From: Betaproteobacteria bacterium
GTDB taxonomy: Bacteria; Pseudomonadota; Gammaproteobacteria; Burkholderiales; Rhodocyclaceae
Length of the DNA: 64,000 nucleotides
NCBI GenBank assembly: GCA_016703785.1
Contig: JADJBM010000032.1
Span: 1 to 64,000, forward strand
Direction: 5' to 3'
The first letter of the stretch is position 1. Each line of letters begins with the position of its first letter. Shown here in pieces: positions 63,880-64,000 of this stretch. The notes beneath the pieces were generated by a model. The model was given only the letters and a program-made list of their open reading frames with translations. It was not told where the DNA came from and did not search any database. Made by a program: the position numbers and the translations under genes.

Positions 63880-63903
63880 AAAGTCAGTCTCCACAACACG
63901 GCG
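63880..63903 (+). repeat. 24-bp bipartite word, copy 15
   Basis: AAAGTCAG, ten bases, ACGGCG, between the ParE-type toxin and a truncated higB tail; it ends where the readable higB coding begins. Confidence 0.85.
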
Positions 63904-63910
63904 GCAGCGG

Positions 63911-63961
63911 TTCATCGGCACTCACCACCAGTACGACGCGATCGACGCGCAGACGATATAG
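63911..63961 (+). pseudogene. C-terminal tail of a HigB-type toxin
   Basis: The codons FIGTHHQYDAIDAQTI and a stop match the C-terminus of HigB mRNA-interferase toxins (FIGTHxxYDxIDAxTI pattern). The rest of the toxin is missing: upstream of it lies the 24-bp word and then the ParE-type gene. Seventeen bases later an ATG fits the start of a HigA antitoxin. Confidence 0.6.
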
Positions 63962-63978
63962 GCAAGCGAGGCATTCAC

Positions 63979-64000
63979 ATGGATATCAAACCCATCCGCA
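63979..64000 (+). CDS. Probable start of a HigA antitoxin, cut by the window end
   Basis: Only MDIKPIR is visible. HigA antitoxins commonly begin MDIxPIR, and the preceding higB tail supports this. The rest lies outside the window. Confidence 0.4.

Noticed and set aside
61975..63903. Integron attC sites between TA units
   Set aside because: The repeats lack the GTTRRRY/RYYYAAC cores and the long imperfect palindrome of attC, and the same word occurs inside core genes.
6048..63903. The 24-bp word as terminal repeat of an insertion sequence
   Set aside because: Flanks share nothing, copies are not in inverted pairs at a fixed distance, and in-gene copies leave the protein family pattern intact.

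Overview
The window is about two-thirds G+C and its gene content points to a betaproteobacterium, most likely of the Rhodocyclales/Azoarcus-Thauera kind. The evidence is the block lptB-rpoN-hpf-ptsN-hprK, the pteridine-reductase/ttcA/MidA cluster, the DUF971-ubiE-Tim44-ubiJ cluster, the giant DUF3683 FAD/Fe-S oxidoreductase, and a citramalate synthase with leuCD. The lineage is inferred from gene order and protein likeness, not from a marker-gene tree.

Layout. 0-5.5 kb: recA, recX, lptB, rpoN, hpf, ptsN, hprK; all but ptsN carry frameshifts or deletions, so this end looks like poor-quality sequence. 5.5-11 kb: a PsiF-like protein, two secreted proteins (one CsgG-like), a transmembrane Ser/Thr kinase, and facing it an adenylate cyclase with an FHA domain. 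11-28 kb: mainly housekeeping genes (ttcA, pteridine reductase, MidA, thioesterase, GST, cca, NAD-dependent epimerase, Slt70-type transglycosylase, 5-formyl-THF cyclo-ligase, ilvA), plus a FecR surface-type protein and a histidine kinase co-transcribed with a substrate-binding lipoprotein. 28-42 kb: the DUF3683 oxidoreductase, a LysE exporter, a DUF4124-glutaredoxin, YjbQ, a broken glutamine amidotransferase, an amino-acid binding protein, a HIT protein, two tandem unknown paralogues and the ubi cluster. 42-50 kb, minus strand: a caspase-like protease overlapping a lipoprotein hydrolase, then two outer-membrane barrels, FecR, CHASE2-adenylate cyclase and glpD in overlapping order. 50-56.4 kb: a proteobacterial dedicated sortase locus (histidine kinase, response regulator, VIT/VWA target with a C-terminal sorting signal, sortase) followed by a small L,D-transpeptidase-like protein without its catalytic cysteine. 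56.4-61.7 kb: cimA, a regulator, leuCD and a fasciclin protein. 61.7-64 kb: an AT-rich stretch, two complete toxin-antitoxin modules, a Fic-like remnant, a higB tail and the probable start of a higA.

Two layers of non-coding structure run through the window. First, palindromic repeats (REP-like hairpins, a 272-bp element with 18-bp terminal inverted repeats, and other hairpins); three of them sit in frame inside genes. Second, a bipartite word, AAAGTCAG then exactly ten bases then ACGGCG, occurs 15 times on both strands, in genes and between them, far more often than chance allows. I know of no described element that matches it. It looks like a selected genome-wide word, for example a DNA-uptake-type signal. 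Its three copies at the right end fall between the toxin-antitoxin units. This word is the strongest candidate here for something undescribed.
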